64,000 nt of DNA from Leucobacter soli (GCF_910593785.1 NZ_CAJVAP010000009.1:49612-113611); one strand, 5' to 3'; shown: positions 43,984 through 55,766, numbered from the stretch's first letter. Notes: generated from the sequence alone by a model not told the origin. Program-made: numbers and translations.

Positions 43984-45522
43984 CTACTCCTCGACGACGT
44001 CGATCACCTCGGTGCCGTACGCGCCCGGCTCGGTGCCGTGACCGATCCGCTGGTACACCTCGGGGTTCCGCGACTTGAGCGCGCCGCCCCAGATGATGCC
44101 GATCAGCCCGGCGAGCAGGACGATGATCGGCAGGATGTAGGTTCCGAAGCCCGGGCTCGCCTCGCCCAGCAGGATGTGGAAGTTCGCGACGATCATGATG
44201 AACACCCAGAGCAGGAGCAGACCCGAGATGATGGGCGCGATGAGCGTGGTCCAGACGCTGAGGCCGCGACGGTCGCGCCGGAAGAAGCCGATCACCGCCG
44301 CGGCGATCACGGCCATCAGCAGTACGAGGCCCATTGCGCCCGTGTTCGTGAGCCAGGTGAACATCGTGAGCACCGGGTAGAGGAAGGCCGGGTTGCCCGT
44401 CGAGGCCTCCATCGCCTCGGCTCCGCCGGTGCTGCCGTGGACGGCGAAGCCGATCGTCACGGCCAGGGCGAGCACGGTCTGCGCGACCGAACCGGCCCAC
44501 GGGGCGCCGTGCTTCGAGGTGTGCGAGAACCAGCCCGGCAGCACGCCCTCGCGGCCGAGGGAGAAGAAGTAGCGTGCGACCGCGTTGTGGAACGACTGCA
44601 GGGCGGCGAAGAGGCTCGTGAGGAAGAGGATGTTCATCACGTCGACGAACAGCACGCTCATGTGATCGCTCATGAAGACGAACATGAGGTCCGGGCCGAA
44701 CTCCTGCGAGGAGCCCACGATGTTCGAGGGGCCGATGCCGACCGAGAACGCCCAGGCGCTGAACGCGTAGAAGAGGCCGATGATGGCGACGGCGGCGTAG
44801 GTGGCCCGGGGGACGGTCCGCTTCGGATCCTTCGCCTCCTCGCCGTAGATCGCGGCGCCCTCGAAGCCCATGAACGCGGCGACGCCGAAGACGAGCACGA
44901 TGCCGAGCGACGGTCCGAAGAGCTCGGCCGGGTTCAGCGTGGTCGCGGTGACGCCCTCGGGGGCGACCGCGAGCGAGACGATGTCGAAGACGATCACGAC
45001 GAGGAACTCGAGTGCCACGAGGGCGCCGAGCACCTTCGCGGAGAGGTCGATCTTGTTGACCCCCAGCACGCCGACGACGACGATGCAGAGGATGATCCAG
45101 AGCCACCACGGCGATGCGAACCCGAACTTCGCTTCGAGGAACATGGAGAGCTGGAAGCCGAAGAGGCCGTAGATGCCGATCTGCATCGCGTTGTAGGCGA
45201 CGAGGGCGACGAGCGATGCGCCCACGCCGAACGGGCGGGAGATGCCCTGGGAGATGTAGGCGTAGAAGGCGCCGGCGTTCGTGATGTGCCGGCCCATCGC
45301 GGTGTAGCCGACGGAGAAGACGGTCAGGATCACCGCGATGACCAGGAAGCCGAGCGGGACTCCGAGCGACTCGGTCACGGCGAAGGAGGTCGTGACGCCG
45401 CCGGCGACGACGGTGAGCGGCGCGGAGGCCGCGATGATCATGAGGGTGATGGACGGGACGCCCAGGGTACGGCGGCTGAGACCGGGATCGTGCTCGGCCT
45501 CGGAGGCGGTCTGTTCACTCAT
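43984..45522 (-). CDS. APC-superfamily amino acid permease
   Basis: 512 aa with about 12 membrane helices. The N-terminal pattern SITLMIIAASAPLTVVAGGV and the helix-6 region VAAFMGFEGAAIYGEEAKDP are typical of amino acid-polyamine-organocation carriers. HNAVARYFFSLGREGVLPGW is also conserved. ATG 45522 follows GAGAGGAAG; the longer open frame lacks support. The substrate is unknown. It is transcribed towards the ribokinase gene and stands alone. Confidence 0.88.
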   Translation of the reverse strand: MSEQTASEAEHDPGLSRRTLGVPSITLMIIAASAPLTVVAGGVTTSFAVTESLGVPLGFLVIAVILTVFSVGYTAMGRHITNAGAFYAYISQGISRPFGVGASLVALVAYNAMQIGIYGLFGFQLSMFLEAKFGFASPWWLWIILCIVVVGVLGVNKIDLSAKVLGALVALEFLVVIVFDIVSLAVAPEGVTATTLNPAELFGPSLGIVLVFGVAAFMGFEGAAIYGEEAKDPKRTVPRATYAAVAIIGLFYAFSAWAFSVGIGPSNIVGSSQEFGPDLMFVFMSDHMSVLFVDVMNILFLTSLFAALQSFHNAVARYFFSLGREGVLPGWFSHTSKHGAPWAGSVAQTVLALAVTIGFAVHGSTGGAEAMEASTGNPAFLYPVLTMFTWLTNTGAMGLVLLMAVIAAAVIGFFRRDRRGLSVWTTLIAPIISGLLLLWVFIMIVANFHILLGEASPGFGTYILPIIVLLAGLIGIIWGGALKSRNPEVYQRIGHGTEPGAYGTEVIDVVEE

Positions 45523-45864
45523 CGAACGTGTCTTCCTCTCAGGATGGCGTCGTTGCCGGGCACCCCGGCGGCGGCGCGATGGGTGTGTCATGAGTCTAGG
45601 CAGCCGCTCGGAGGCGCGGAAGAGCGGGCCCTGTGACGAGAGTGCATGGGGGATGGACGAGAGCGCAGGACTTTCCAAATGGGTAGTCCTTGGCGTTCGA
45701 CTCGGGGTCCGCGGACTCACGCGGCGGTACCCGCGTGCGGCATGCGGTGTCTGCTAGCTTGCATGGTGGAGACGGGTGCGGTCCTCGCGTCCCGTCACTT
45801 GGCGGTGCGGCCGGCGTCCAGCTCGGCGAGCATCCGTCATCCGATCCTCGAGCTAGGAGTGTGC

Positions 45865-47409
45865 ATGCGCCTCGCCATCGTCGCCGAGCCCCCGAATGAG
45901 AACCGCGTCGCGGTCACCCCGACCACCGTCGCGAGGATCCTCGCTCTCGGTTACGAGGTCGTGGTGCAGCGCGGTGCGGGCGCCCGGTCCGCTTTCTCCG
46001 ACGCGGCCTACGCCGAGGCCGGAGCGCGAACGGTCGAGCGCGCCGAAGCCTGGTCCTCCGACGTCGTCCTCCGCGTGAATGCGCCGAGTGCCGAGGAGAT
46101 CGCGCTGCTGCAGCCCGGTGCGACGCTGATCGGCCTGCTGAGCCCCGCGCTGAGCCCCGAGCTGCTGGAGGCGCTCGCCACTCGCGGGGTGACCGCGCTC
46201 GCGCTCGACGCCGTGCCGCGGATCTCGCGCGCGCAGTCGATGGACGTGCTCAGCTCGATGTCGAACATCGCCGGCTACCGCGCGGTGGTCGAAGCGGCGC
46301 ACGAGTTCGGCCGCTTCTTCACCGGGCAGGTCACGGCGGCCGGCAAGGTGCCGCCCGCCAAGGTGCTCGTCGCCGGAGCGGGCGTCGCGGGACTCGCCGC
46401 GATCGGCGCCGCTTCGAGCCTGGGCGCCGTGGTCCGCGCCACGGATCCGCGGCCCGAGGTCGCCGACCAGGTGCACTCGATCGGCGGCGAGTACCTCGCG
46501 GTCGAGGTCGAGGAGCAGATGGAGTCGTCCGACGGCTACGCGAAGGCGACGAGCGAAGCCTACGACCGCCGAGCCGCCGAGATCTACTCCGAGCAGGCCG
46601 CAGACGTCGACATCATCATCACCACGGCGCTGATCCCCGGCCGCCCGGCGCCGAAGCTCATCACCGAAGCCGACGTGGCGAGCATGAAACCGGGAAGCGT
46701 GATCGTCGACATGGCGGCGAGCATGGGCGGCAACGTCGCCGGCTCCGTCGCGGGCGAGAAAGTCGTGACCGGGAACGGCGTCACGATCCTCGGATACACC
46801 GACCTCGCGGGCCGCCTGCCGCAGCAGGCCTCCCAGCTCTACGGCACCAACCTGTACAACCTGCTGAAGCTCGTCACCCCGGGCGAGGACGGCGAGCTCG
46901 CTCTCGACACCGACGACATCGTGCAGCGCGCCGTGATGGTCGCGCGCGCCGGCGAGGTCACCTGGCCGCCGCCCCCCGTGCAGGTCTCCGCGGCACCCGC
47001 GGCAGCGCCGAAGCCCGAGGCCGCGCCGGTCGAGCCGGCCGCCCGGCGAGGACTCTCGAAGGCCGGACGGTCCGCCCTCTTCGCGGTCGGCATCGCCGCG
47101 CTGTTCGCAGTCTGCGCGCTCGCGCCCCCGCCGCTGCCTCAGCACTTCCTCGTGCTCACCCTCTCGATCGTGGTCGGCTTCTACGTGATCGGCAAGGTCA
47201 CCCACGCGCTGCACACGCCGCTCATGGCCGTTACGAACGCGATCAGCGGCATCATCGTGGTCGGCGCGATGCTTCAGATCGGCATCGACGACCCGCTCGT
47301 GCAGGTGCTCGCCGCGGTCGCCGTGCTCGTCGCCAGCATCAACGTCTTCGGCGGCTTCTCGGTGACGAGACGCATGCTCGCCATGTTCCAGAAGGGGGGC
47401 GAGCGATGA
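45865..47409 (+). CDS. pntA: NAD(P) transhydrogenase subunit alpha
   Basis: 514 aa. N-terminal NAD-binding part: [40 protein letters not shown], and the Rossmann motif [20 protein letters not shown]. After a Pro/Ala linker come three C-terminal membrane helices, the last ones around [16 protein letters not shown] and [15 protein letters not shown]. With PntB it forms the proton-pumping transhydrogenase that makes NADPH from NADH. ATG 45865 follows AGGAG. Overlaps pntB by 4 bp. Confidence 0.95.
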   Translation: MRLAIVAEPPNENRVAVTPTTVARILALGYEVVVQRGAGARSAFSDAAYAEAGARTVERAEAWSSDVVLRVNAPSAEEIALLQPGATLIGLLSPALSPELLEALATRGVTALALDAVPRISRAQSMDVLSSMSNIAGYRAVVEAAHEFGRFFTGQVTAAGKVPPAKVLVAGAGVAGLAAIGAASSLGAVVRATDPRPEVADQVHSIGGEYLAVEVEEQMESSDGYAKATSEAYDRRAAEIYSEQAADVDIIITTALIPGRPAPKLITEADVASMKPGSVIVDMAASMGGNVAGSVAGEKVVTGNGVTILGYTDLAGRLPQQASQLYGTNLYNLLKLVTPGEDGELALDTDDIVQRAVMVARAGEVTWPPPPVQVSAAPAAAPKPEAAPVEPAARRGLSKAGRSALFAVGIAALFAVCALAPPPLPQHFLVLTLSIVVGFYVIGKVTHALHTPLMAVTNAISGIIVVGAMLQIGIDDPLVQVLAAVAVLVASINVFGGFSVTRRMLAMFQKGGER

Positions 47410-48884
47410 GCTCCGTCACCAGCAGCGCCGCTGCCCTCGCAAACGTCATCGCGGCCGACACGGTCGACACCGCAGCCTTCGTGGACCTCGCGGGATCCAT
47501 CGCGACCGGCGCCTACGTCGCCGCCGCGCTCCTCTTCATCCTGAGTCTGGCAGGTCTCAGCCGGCACGAGACCTCGCGCCGCGGCGTCTCCTACGGCATC
47601 ACCGGCATGGTGATCGCGCTCGCCGCAACCGTGCTCCTGACCGTCGCCGACGCGTGGGGCCGGCCGCATGCGACGTTCGGGCTCGTCATGCTCGTCGGCG
47701 CCGTCGTCGTCGGAGGCGCGATCGGGCTCTGGCGCGCGCGCATCGTCGAGATGACCGGCATGCCCGAGCTCATCGCCCTGCTGCACTCCTTCGTGGGCCT
47801 CGCGGCCGTGCTCGTCGGCTGGAACGGCCACCTGCACGACCCCGGCCTCACCGGCGCGCTGCGCGACATCCACCACGCCGAGGTCTTCATCGGCATCTTC
47901 ATCGGCGGCGTGACGCTCACCGGATCCATCGTCGCGTTCCTCAAGCTCTCCGGCCGCATGGCCTCCAAGCCCCTCACCCTGCCGGGCAAGAACGTACTGA
48001 ACCTCGGCGCGATCGTCGTCTTCATCGCGCTCACCGTCTGGTACGTGAACGCGCCCGCGCTGTGGCTGCTCATCGTGGTCACCGCGATCTCGCTGCTGCT
48101 CGGCCTGCATCTGGTCGCGTCGATCGGCGGCGGCGACATGCCCGTCGTCATCTCGATGCTCAACAGCTACTCCGGCTGGGCGGCGGCCGCAGCCGGCTTC
48201 CTGCTGAACAACGACCTGCTCATCGTCACCGGCGCTCTCGTCGGCTCCTCGGGTGCGTACCTGAGCTACATCATGTGCAAGGCGATGAACCGATCCTTCA
48301 TCTCGGTGATCGCGGGCGGCTTCGGCATCCAGGCGACCGCCTCGACGGATGAGGCCGAGGGCGAGTACCGCGAGACCGACGCCTCCACGGTCGCCGAGAT
48401 GCTCGGCGGGGCCTCCTCCGTGATCATCACCCCCGGCTACGGGATGGCGACCGCGCAGGCCCAGTACCCCGTGGCCGACCTCACCGCGAAGCTGCGCGAA
48501 CGCGGCGTCGAGGTGCGCTTCGGCATCCACCCGGTCGCCGGGCGTCTGCCCGGGCACATGAACGTACTGCTCGCCGAGGCGAAGGTGCCCTACGACATCG
48601 TGCTCGAACTCGATGAGATCAACGCCGACTTCGCGTCGACCGATGTCGTGCTCGTGATCGGCGCCAACGACACGGTGAACCCGGCGGCCGCCGAGGAGCC
48701 GGGCAGTCCCATCGCGGGCATGCCGGTGCTGCACGTCTGGGACGCCGAGAACGTGATCGTGTTCAAACGCTCCATGGCCTCCGGCTACGCGGGCGTCTCG
48801 AATCCGCTCTTCTTCAAGGAGAACACGAGGATGCTCTTCGGGGATGCGAAGGATCGGGTGGAGGACATCCTCCGCGCGCTGTAG
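47406..48884 (+). CDS. pntB: NAD(P) transhydrogenase subunit beta
   Basis: 492 aa. The N-terminal half has about nine membrane helices. The C-terminal NADP-binding domain contains [56 protein letters not shown] and [16 protein letters not shown], all hallmarks of the family. The ATG overlaps the pntA stop. Confidence 0.96.
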   Translation: MSSVTSSAAALANVIAADTVDTAAFVDLAGSIATGAYVAAALLFILSLAGLSRHETSRRGVSYGITGMVIALAATVLLTVADAWGRPHATFGLVMLVGAVVVGGAIGLWRARIVEMTGMPELIALLHSFVGLAAVLVGWNGHLHDPGLTGALRDIHHAEVFIGIFIGGVTLTGSIVAFLKLSGRMASKPLTLPGKNVLNLGAIVVFIALTVWYVNAPALWLLIVVTAISLLLGLHLVASIGGGDMPVVISMLNSYSGWAAAAAGFLLNNDLLIVTGALVGSSGAYLSYIMCKAMNRSFISVIAGGFGIQATASTDEAEGEYRETDASTVAEMLGGASSVIITPGYGMATAQAQYPVADLTAKLRERGVEVRFGIHPVAGRLPGHMNVLLAEAKVPYDIVLELDEINADFASTDVVLVIGANDTVNPAAAEEPGSPIAGMPVLHVWDAENVIVFKRSMASGYAGVSNPLFFKENTRMLFGDAKDRVEDILRAL

Positions 48885-48998
48885 CGCGGGGCGTACGGCG
48901 CGAGGGCCGGGGTGCGCCCGGGTCCTGATCCTCGCCCCAGTCCTTCGCGACCCCTGCCTCACGCCACCTCACACCACCGCATTCGCCAGCATGCGGTA

Positions 48999-49057
48999 AG
49001 AAATCTGCGCAGCGTCAGCTGGATTCTCGAAAAATAGCTGACGCTGCGCAGATTTCT
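48999..49057. repeat. Hairpin repeat, copy 2 (conserved GGATTCTCG loop)
   Basis: Perfect 22-bp arms 48999-49020 and 49036-49057 around the 15-nt loop GGATTCTCGAAAAAT. The right arm ends in GCAGATTTCTGAC (49048-49060), identical to copy 1 near 7343. It sits between the convergent pntB and hpaD genes and could terminate both. Confidence 0.75.
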
Positions 49058-49106
49058 GACGCTTTGCAGGCGGATGCGTGTGCACCCGCGGCAGAGCGGA
49101 GGGTGG

Positions 49107-50249
49107 CTACAGCGTCTCGCCGAGCTTGAAGCCCTTCACGTCGTCGCCCTCGCGGGTGTACGAGAAGCCGTCGGCACCGATCGTCACGGCGAGCTCGCTG
49201 TCGTCGGTGCGCGCGACGATCGGCTGCAGTTCTCCGTCGAGATCGAGCACGCGCGACGCCTCCGTGTACCACGACGGCACGACCGGGTTGCCCCACCAGT
49301 CGCGGCGCTGGTTGTCGTGCACGTCCCAGGTGACGACCGGGTTGTCGGGGTCGCCGGTGTAGTAGTCCTGCGTGTAGATCTCGACGCGGTGCCCGTCGGG
49401 ATCGAGGATGTAGAGGTAGAACGCGTTCGAGACGCCGTGTCGGCCGGGGCCGCGCTCGATGCGGTCGCTGAGGCGCAGGGCACCGAGCTTGTCGCAGATC
49501 GCGAGGATGTTGTGCTTCTCGTGCGTCGAGAAGGCGACGTGGTGCATGCGGGGCCCGTCGCCGCCGGTCATGGCCGTGTCGTGCACGGTCGGCTTGCGGC
49601 GCATCCACGCGGCGTAGACGGTTCCCTCTTCGTCCTGGATGTCCTCGGTGACGCGGAAGCCCAGGTCCTGCATGAACTTCGTCGCGCGCGGCACGTCGGG
49701 GGTGACCTGGTTGAAGTGGTCGAGGCGCACGAGCGCACCCGGCGTGTAGAGGTCGTAGCGCCAGGCGAGGCGCTCGACGTGCTCGACGTCGTAGAAGAAC
49801 TCGTAGGGGAAGCCGAGCGGGTCGACGACGCGCACCGAGTCGCCGATGCCCTTCACGAAGCCGTTCTCGTCGCGGCGCACGTCGCAGCCGAGCTCGGTGT
49901 AGAAGGCGACCGCCTTGTCGAGATCCTCCGGCGTCCGCACGCGGTACGAGAACACGGCGACCGCCGCGACCGGGCCCTTGCGCAGCACGAGGTTGTGGTG
50001 GATGAACTCCTCCATCGAACGGAGGTAGATCGCCTCCTCATCCTCTGCCGTCACGATGAGGCCGAGCACGTCGACGTAGAAGTTGCGCGATGCCGCGAGG
50101 TCGGTGACCACGAGCTCCATGTACGCGCACCGCAGGATGTCGGGCGCGGGCGCGCTGGGGGTCGCGACCGGGTTGTCGCTGGAGATCGGGGCCTCCTCGG
50201 TGACCCAGAAGCCCGACGAGGTCTTATTGCTCTGCTTGAGTTTTGCCAT
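49107..50249 (-). CDS. hpaD: 3,4-Dihydroxyphenylacetate (homoprotocatechuate) 2,3-dioxygenase
   Basis: 380-aa extradiol ring-cleaving dioxygenase of the two-domain vicinal-oxygen-chelate type. Metal ligands are H178 (LDHFNQV), H237 (MHHVAF) and E290 (HRVEIYTQDYY). The blocks GPGRHGVSNAFYLYILDPDG and NQRRDWWGNPVVPSWYTEAS match the Brevibacterium/Arthrobacter homoprotocatechuate enzymes (Fe- or Mn-dependent). It makes 5-carboxymethyl-2-hydroxymuconate semialdehyde for HpaE, encoded 42 bp upstream. A 20-residue N-terminal extension precedes the fold. Confidence 0.93.
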   Translation of the reverse strand: MAKLKQSNKTSSGFWVTEEAPISSDNPVATPSAPAPDILRCAYMELVVTDLAASRNFYVDVLGLIVTAEDEEAIYLRSMEEFIHHNLVLRKGPVAAVAVFSYRVRTPEDLDKAVAFYTELGCDVRRDENGFVKGIGDSVRVVDPLGFPYEFFYDVEHVERLAWRYDLYTPGALVRLDHFNQVTPDVPRATKFMQDLGFRVTEDIQDEEGTVYAAWMRRKPTVHDTAMTGGDGPRMHHVAFSTHEKHNILAICDKLGALRLSDRIERGPGRHGVSNAFYLYILDPDGHRVEIYTQDYYTGDPDNPVVTWDVHDNQRRDWWGNPVVPSWYTEASRVLDLDGELQPIVARTDDSELAVTIGADGFSYTREGDDVKGFKLGETL

Positions 50250-50291
50250 GATGTTGCGTCCTTGCGTTCGGAAGGTTCTGTCTCTGGATGA

Positions 50292-51788
<1,497 letters not shown>

Positions 51789-51867
51789 CCTGTGTCCTTC
51801 TTCTGCGGTGGGTGTGACGTGGGGTCGCGGCGGATCGGGAGGATCCGGGCGGTGATTGAGCGGCAGG

Positions 51868-52551
51868 TCAGGCCGCGGGCTTCTCGGTGTCGGCGGGGTG
51901 GCGCAGCTCCTCCTGGTGCGTGAGCACGGCGTCGAGCGTGGCGAGTCGATGCTCGCGGGCGGCGAGCTCGATCTCGAGTACGGGCGCGCCGGATTCGAGG
52001 AGCGCGAGCAGGCGCTCGTGCTCCTCGACGGATTCGTGCGCGCGGCCGGGGACGAAGCTGAACGACGAGTTGCGCAGGATCTTCATCCGGTTCCAGCCCC
52101 GGTGGACGAGATCGAGGATGTGCGGGTTCGGGCAGGTCTCGAACAGCACCGAGTGGAACTCGAGGTTGAGCTCGGTGAAGCGCTGCGGGTCGAAGTGGGC
52201 GAGGCTCTGCCGCATCCGCTCGTTGACGGCGCGCGCCCGGGCGAGCTGGTCCGCCGAGACGGCGGGAGCGGCGAGCGCCGTGGCCGATCCTTCGACGAGG
52301 GCCAGGGTCTGCATCGTGTGCAGGTATTCGGTCTCCTTGATGAGTGAGACCTGCGCACCGACATTGGTCTCGAAGGTCACGAAGCCCTCGGCCTCCAGGC
52401 GCCGGATCGCCTCGCGGACGGGCACCACCGACATGTCGAGCTCCGCCGCGATCGGGGCGAGCACCAGGCGGTAGCCGGGCACGTAGCGTCCGCTCTCGAT
52501 CCGCGCACGGATCTCGCGGTAGGCCCGCTCGCTCTTCGGAAGCGCGGCCAT
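51868..52551 (-). CDS. GntR-family regulator of the hpa genes
   Basis: 227-aa FCD-type GntR protein. The wHTH is in the N-terminal 75 residues (AYREIRARIESGRYVPGYRL, then MSVVPVREAIRRLEAEGFVT). The FCD domain has ELNLEFHSVLFETCPNPHIL and SVEEHERLLALLES. It is located inside the hpaG-hpaE-hpaD transcript, 2 bp after the hpaG stop, so it is made with the enzymes it probably represses. ATG 52551 has only a weak ribosome binding site and may rely on coupling to hpaG. Confidence 0.88.
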   Translation of the reverse strand: MAALPKSERAYREIRARIESGRYVPGYRLVLAPIAAELDMSVVPVREAIRRLEAEGFVTFETNVGAQVSLIKETEYLHTMQTLALVEGSATALAAPAVSADQLARARAVNERMRQSLAHFDPQRFTELNLEFHSVLFETCPNPHILDLVHRGWNRMKILRNSSFSFVPGRAHESVEEHERLLALLESGAPVLEIELAAREHRLATLDAVLTHQEELRHPADTEKPAA

Positions 52552-52553
52552 GA

Positions 52554-54095
52554 TCAGGATCCCGCGCCGTTCGCCGCCTCGGCCGCGGCGCCGGCAGCGC
52601 GTGCAGCCTCGTAGCGGGCTCGCCATTCGGCGTTCATCGGGAACAGGCCGTCGACCGGCGCACCCTTGGCCACCTGCTCGGCGACCCAGGCGTCGGCCTC
52701 CTCCTGCGCGGCGGCCTCGGCGGCGACCTCGGCGAGCAGGAAGGGAGGGATCACGATGACCCCGTCCCGGTCGCCCATGATGATGTCCCCGGGTTGCACG
52801 GCCGCGCCGCCGCAGGCGACGGTGACGTCCGTCTCCCACGGCACGTGGCGGCGGCCCAGCACGCTGGGGTGGGCGCCCTGCGAGAAGACGGGGATGTCGA
52901 ACTCCTGCACGGCGGCGAAGTCGCGCACCCCGCCGTCGGTCACGATTCCCGCGGCACCGCGCACCTGCGCGCGCAGGGCGAGTACGTCGCCGACGGTGCC
53001 GGTGCTCGGGATGCCGCGGGCCTCGACCACGAGCACCTCGCCCGCCTCGACGGTGTCGAAGGCGCGCTTCTGCGCGTTGAAGCCGCCTCCGTGGGCCTTG
53101 AAGAGATCGGGGCGGAAGGGGATGAAGCGGAGGGTCTTGGCGGTGCCGAGAATCCGGTCGCCCTCGTGGTTCGGGTGGACGCCGTCGATGAAGATGTCGG
53201 TGTAGCCGCGCTTGCGCAGCGCGGCCGAGACGGTGGCCACGGCGACTCCGTCGAGCTGGGCGCGGATCTCGTCGGTCAGCGGGTTCTGCGGCGAGTCGGC
53301 GGCGACCTCGAGCGGCGTCGCCCTCCCTGCGGCCACGGCCGTCGCGTGCTCCTCCTCGCTGCCCCAGGCCTCGATCCGCTGCAGGTCGTCGACCTTCGGC
53401 GCGCTGCCGAAGCCGCCGAACTCGTGCGTGCCCGCGACGACGGTGGTGACGAGCCGGCCCGTGCTGGGCGCACCCGGAGCGTTCGGGGCGTCGACCTCCA
53501 CCTCGACGACGTCGCCGGGGACCACTACCGAGGATCCGGCCGGGGTGCCGGTGAGGATCACGTCGCCGGTCTGCAGCGTCATGTGCTGCGAGAGGTCGGC
53601 GACCAGCTGCCCGAAGGGGAACTCGAGCGTGTCGCTCGTGTCGTTCTGCACGAGCTCGCCGTTCACCCAGGTGCGGACGCGCCAGGCGTCCTGGCCGATG
53701 CCTGCGGTCGGGATCGCGACCGGGCCGAGCGGGGTGAAGCCGTCGCCGCCCTTGTTGCGGACGTTCGAGCCCTTGTCGGCGGCGCGCAGGTCGTAGAGGC
53801 CGAGGTCGTTGGCTGCGGTCACCCGGGCGACGTGGCTCCAGCCCTCCTCGGGGGAGACCCAGCGGGCGGGCTCGCCGATGATGAGCGCGATCTCGCCCTC
53901 GAAGGCGAGGAGCTCGGTGCCTGCAGGGCGCTCGACGGTGCCGCCGGTGGGGGCGAGCGACGATGCGGGCTTCAGGAAGTAGGAGGGGAACTCCGGGCTG
54001 CGGCCGCGCTGCGCGATGCGCGAGGGGTAGTTCAGATGCACGGCGATGATCTTGCCCGGCGTGTCGATCCCGTGGGTCATTGGTGAGCCTCGCAT
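52554..54095 (-). CDS. hpaG: HpaG-type FAH-family isomerase/decarboxylase fused to an RraA-like domain
   Basis: 513 aa, two unrelated folds in one chain. Residues about 10-250 are a fumarylacetoacetate-hydrolase fold (GKIIAVHLNYPSR, FEGEIALIIG, AANDLGLYDLRAADKGSN, LTGTPAGS), as in HpaG. Residues about 285-480 are RraA/HMG-aldolase-like (AAGIVTDGGVRDFAAVQ with R391-D392, then GDIIMGDRDGVIVIP). Classical HpaG instead has two FAH repeats. It should isomerise/decarboxylate the carboxymethyl-muconate intermediate; the RraA half could add decarboxylase or aldolase activity (inference). ATG 54095 has GGAG ahead; ATG 54080 is equally possible. Confidence 0.85.
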   Translation of the reverse strand: MRGSPMTHGIDTPGKIIAVHLNYPSRIAQRGRSPEFPSYFLKPASSLAPTGGTVERPAGTELLAFEGEIALIIGEPARWVSPEEGWSHVARVTAANDLGLYDLRAADKGSNVRNKGGDGFTPLGPVAIPTAGIGQDAWRVRTWVNGELVQNDTSDTLEFPFGQLVADLSQHMTLQTGDVILTGTPAGSSVVVPGDVVEVEVDAPNAPGAPSTGRLVTTVVAGTHEFGGFGSAPKVDDLQRIEAWGSEEEHATAVAAGRATPLEVAADSPQNPLTDEIRAQLDGVAVATVSAALRKRGYTDIFIDGVHPNHEGDRILGTAKTLRFIPFRPDLFKAHGGGFNAQKRAFDTVEAGEVLVVEARGIPSTGTVGDVLALRAQVRGAAGIVTDGGVRDFAAVQEFDIPVFSQGAHPSVLGRRHVPWETDVTVACGGAAVQPGDIIMGDRDGVIVIPPFLLAEVAAEAAAQEEADAWVAEQVAKGAPVDGLFPMNAEWRARYEAARAAGAAAEAANGAGS

Positions 54096-54123
54096 TCAAA
54101 TACTCCGCTGTCTGATATTTCAA

Positions 54124-54136
54124 ATCATATACGATC
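54124..54136 (-). promoter_or_regulatory. Candidate GntR operator of hpaG operon
   Basis: The minus strand reads GATCGTATATGAT, near-palindromic. The same core, GATCGTATATTAT, occurs upstream of hpaH (55811-55823). It lies 29 bp before the hpaG start. Confidence 0.5.
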
Positions 54137-54180
54137 GAAACGGGTTTGGGAAGGCCGTTATGAGACGGGCCGTTGAAAGG

Positions 54181-54996
54181 TCAGTAGCTCGCGCGCGGGG
54201 CGGATGCGCCGCCCGCGCTCGGGGCGAAGCGGTCGACGAGCGCCTCGGTCTGCCGGGCGAGGATCGCGACGTCGGCGCCCACCGCGACGAAGGCGGCACC
54301 CGCCTCGATGTAGCGCTCGGCGTCGGCCGGAACGAAGGCGTTGACGCCCGCCGGCTTGCCTGCGGCACGCGCCGCCGCGATGGATCGCAGCACGGCCTCG
54401 ACCACCTCGGGGTGGCTCTGCTGCCCGATCACCCCCATCGAGGCGGCGAGATCGCTCGGGCCGACGAAGATCGCGTCCACTCCGTCGACGGCGACGATCC
54501 GCTCCACGTCGGCGACCGCGGCGGCCGACTCGATCTGCACCGTCAGGCTGATCGTCTCGGAGGCCCGCGAGAGGTAGCCCTCGACGCGATTCCAGCGCGC
54601 CGAGCGGGCGAGCGCCGATCCGACGCCGCGCACACCGCCGAGCGGGTATCGGATCGCGCGCACGATCTCCTCCGCCTGCTCGGCGGAGTCGACCATCGGG
54701 ACCAGGAGATTCTGCGCACCGAGGTCGAGGAACTGCTTGATCGTCACGGCATCGCCGCAGGGCGGCCGGACCAGGGGAGCGGCCGGGTAGGCCGACATCG
54801 CGTACAGCTGCGCGAGGACCGACTCGAGGCCGTTGGGGGAGTGCTCGGCGTCGAGCAGCACCCAGTCGCAGCCGGAACCGGCGACGATCTCGGCGGTGAC
54901 GGGACTGCCGGCGCAGGCCCAGAGGCCGATGAGCGGCCGGTCCGCGGCGGCCAGGCGATCCCGGAAGGTGGGAGGCAGGCTCAGATGAATCGGCAT
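54181..54996 (-). CDS. hpaI: 4-Hydroxy-2-oxoheptane-1,7-dioate aldolase
   Basis: 271-aa class II aldolase of the HpaI/HpcH family, giving pyruvate and succinate semialdehyde. Active-site residues are visible: His in LLDAEHSP, Arg in LVRPP, and the metal ligands Glu in VQIESAAAV and Asp in FVGPSDLAAS. The ATG at 54996 lies inside the 3' end of hpaH (16-bp overlap), so the two are coupled. Confidence 0.92.
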   Translation of the reverse strand: MPIHLSLPPTFRDRLAAADRPLIGLWACAGSPVTAEIVAGSGCDWVLLDAEHSPNGLESVLAQLYAMSAYPAAPLVRPPCGDAVTIKQFLDLGAQNLLVPMVDSAEQAEEIVRAIRYPLGGVRGVGSALARSARWNRVEGYLSRASETISLTVQIESAAAVADVERIVAVDGVDAIFVGPSDLAASMGVIGQQSHPEVVEAVLRSIAAARAAGKPAGVNAFVPADAERYIEAGAAFVAVGADVAILARQTEALVDRFAPSAGGASAPRASY

Positions 54997-55766
54997 GTGA
55001 TCGACCCCAGCCCGTTGTACTCGGCGTGCACGGTGTCTCCGCGCTCGACCCACATGGGCCGGGTGAAGGAGCCCGCGAGGATGGTCTCGCCGGCTTCGAG
55101 GCCCTGACCGTGCTGCGCGAGCTTGTTCGCGAGCCAGGCCACGCCCATTGCGGGGTGGCCGAGCACGGCGCCCGCGACACCGGACTCCTCGATCGTCTCG
55201 TTCCGGTAGAGCAGAGCGGACACCCAGCGCAGGTCCACCTCGTGCACGGGTACCGGGCGCCCGCCCAGCACCATGGCGCCCATGGCGGCGTTGTCGCTGA
55301 TCGTGTCGACGATCGTGCGCCCCTCCATCTCGAGGTGCGAGTTCAGCACCTCGAGCGCGGGCACCACGTAGGCGGTCGCGTCGAGCACGTCGAAGATCGT
55401 CGTGTTCGGGCCGACGAGCGGCTTCGCGAGCACGAAGGCCAGCTCGACCTCGATGCGCACGTTCGAGAAGCGGTCGAACTCGAGCACGGTGCCGGACTCG
55501 ACGACCATGTCGTCGTGGATCACGCCGTAGTCGGGTTCGGTGATTCCCGTCGCCACCTGCATCACCTTCGAGGTGAGGCCGATCTTGTGGCCGACCAGGC
55601 GCGCCCCGTTCGCGATGCGGCGATCCGACCACACCTTCTGGATCGCGTACGAATCCTCGACCGTCATGCCCGGGTACCGGCTGGTGAGCCGGGGAAGCAC
55701 CGCGCGATCGCGGTCGGCCTGCACCAGCTCCGCCGCGATGGCTTCTATCTGCGTCTGTTCGAGCAC
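54981..55766 (-). CDS. hpaH: 2-Oxo-hept-4-ene-1,7-dioate hydratase
   Basis: 261-aa member of the hydratase/decarboxylase branch of the FAH superfamily. Blocks: MTVEDSYAIQKVWSDRRIAN, VGHKIGLTSKVMQ, the metal-binding RIEVELAFVLAKPL, and VVPALEVLNSH. It hydrates the HpaG product for HpaI, whose gene overlaps. ATG 55766 opens the hpaH-hpaI transcript. Confidence 0.92.
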   Translation of the reverse strand: MLEQTQIEAIAAELVQADRDRAVLPRLTSRYPGMTVEDSYAIQKVWSDRRIANGARLVGHKIGLTSKVMQVATGITEPDYGVIHDDMVVESGTVLEFDRFSNVRIEVELAFVLAKPLVGPNTTIFDVLDATAYVVPALEVLNSHLEMEGRTIVDTISDNAAMGAMVLGGRPVPVHEVDLRWVSALLYRNETIEESGVAGAVLGHPAMGVAWLANKLAQHGQGLEAGETILAGSFTRPMWVERGDTVHAEYNGLGSITCRFI

